Positions 4,754 through 5,177 of a stretch of DNA of 5,177 nt are shown one piece after another. Location of the stretch: NCBI GenBank assembly GCA_026002045.1, contig BOAV01000135.1:1-5177 (forward strand). The letters run 5' to 3'. The notes beneath the pieces were generated by a model that searched no databases, was not told the DNA's origin, and saw only the letters and a program-made list of their open reading frames with translations. The position numbers and the translations under genes were made by a program. Each line of letters begins with the position of its first letter. The first letter of the stretch is position 1. This stretch comes from Spirochaetia bacterium. Its GTDB lineage: Bacteria; Spirochaetota; Spirochaetia; Treponematales; Breznakiellaceae.

Positions 4754-5177
4754 TCATCCTCCAAGTAATTTTGCAAGCGCCCTTGCCGCCTTCCCCCGGT
4801 GGCTGATGCGGTTCTTCTCTTCTTCCGAAAGTTCCGCCACGGTACGGCTAAGTTCCGGCAGCCAAAGAATGGGGTCGTAGCCAAAGCCGCCGCTGCCCCG
4901 CTTTCCTTCGGCGCGGCTGATGATTTCACCCTCCAGGGTTTCCTGGGCAACAAAGAAGCGATCTTCACTGAAAAGCAGGACCATGGCGCAGACGAACCGG
5001 GCCTTCCGGTTAGGGTTGTCCCCCAGCTCCCCCAGGAGTAATGCGTTCCGTTCGGCGGCAGTGAGCTTTTTGCAGCCCTCGCTCCCATACCGCGCCGAAT
5101 AGATCCCCGGCCTTCCCCCCAAAGCATCCACGCAGATCCCCGAATCGTCGGCGATGACCGGGTCCGGAAGACCCTTG
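4754..5177 (-). CDS. rdgB: RdgB/HAM1 non-canonical purine NTP pyrophosphatase, 5'-truncated by the window edge
   Basis: This enzyme hydrolyses dITP, ITP and XTP to the monophosphate and pyrophosphate, keeping deaminated purines out of DNA and RNA. The frame runs to the window edge: from position 5176 it reads KGLPDPVIADDSG, then ICVDALGGRPGIYSARYG. The ADDSG motif holds the catalytic aspartate. Further on come the conserved GGFGYDPI and ISHRGKA blocks, the second contacting the base. About 140 residues are visible; the family is near 195-200, so roughly 55 N-terminal residues, including the TxNxxK nucleotide-binding motif, lie outside. A GTG at 5129-5131 is inside the conserved core and is not the start. 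The stop is TGA at 4754-4756, about 50 bp before the antitoxin ATG, with no clear terminator between. Confidence 0.95.
   Translation of the reverse strand, partial: KGLPDPVIADDSGICVDALGGRPGIYSARYGSEGCKKLTAAERNALLLGELGDNPNRKARFVCAMVLLFSEDRFFVAQETLEGEIISRAEGKRGSGGFGYDPILWLPELSRTVAELSEEEKNRISHRGKAARALAKLLGG

Noticed and set aside
4705..5127. 140-codon minus-strand frame overlapping rdgB and the TA promoter
   Set aside because: It is an out-of-frame shadow of rdgB, rich in Arg/Ser/Ala/Gly with no recognisable motif.
4754..5131. GTG at 5129-5131 as a complete rdgB start
   Set aside because: The frame continues upstream to the window edge with the essential ADDSG motif, so the GTG is internal and the gene is cut by the window.

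Overview
The window is a compact bacterial chromosomal segment with one plus-strand gene at the left edge and a minus-strand series filling the rest. The content is mostly housekeeping: a class I fumarase-type beta subunit, a DtxR/MntR-type metal regulator, a single-RRM RNA-binding protein, a Rep/UvrD-type helicase and an RdgB/HAM1 nucleotide pyrophosphatase. A RelB/DinJ-like antitoxin plus zeta-type kinase pair sits between the helicase and RdgB genes. Coding DNA is moderately GC-rich, while several intergenic stretches are AT-rich. Protein flavour and the dyad repeats built on TCCNCGGATTA-like units would fit a spirochaete (Treponema-like) genome, but this is a low-confidence guess made without any database comparison.

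Layout: 1-512 (+) is the fumarase/tartrate-dehydratase beta subunit, cut at its 5' end. 513-613 is a convergent intergenic region filled by a long imperfect hairpin. 614-979 (-) is the metal regulator, with a TTGACT/CAAAAT promoter almost on top of its start codon. 1053-1097 holds a second hairpin of the same repeat family, just after the RRM gene. 1102-1371 (-) is the RRM protein. It is preceded by a hairpin-rich leader that contains a possible 38-residue upstream ORF (1364-1480) overlapping the RRM start, and then by AT-rich DNA (1481-1698) with a promoter candidate, phased direct repeats and an 18-bp dyad. 1699-3750 (-) is the helicase. 3805-4395 and 4364-4702 (-) are the toxin-like kinase and its antitoxin. 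4754-5176 (-) is RdgB, cut at its 5' end.

Working picture: the helicase and RdgB both serve genome integrity (replication/repair, and clearance of deaminated purine nucleotides). The toxin-antitoxin-like module is placed between them, with its own promoter of near-consensus sequence. The spacer of that promoter consists almost entirely of an 11-bp-phased direct repeat, which suggests autoregulation. The same promoter puts the predicted transcription start on the antitoxin ATG, so the mRNA may be leaderless.

Most interesting points: (i) the TA promoter/operator and leaderless prediction; (ii) the unusual pairing of a RelB/DinJ-type antitoxin with a zeta-type kinase rather than a RelE/YafQ RNase; (iii) the possible coupled leader peptide in front of the RRM gene. 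All are predictions from sequence reading alone.
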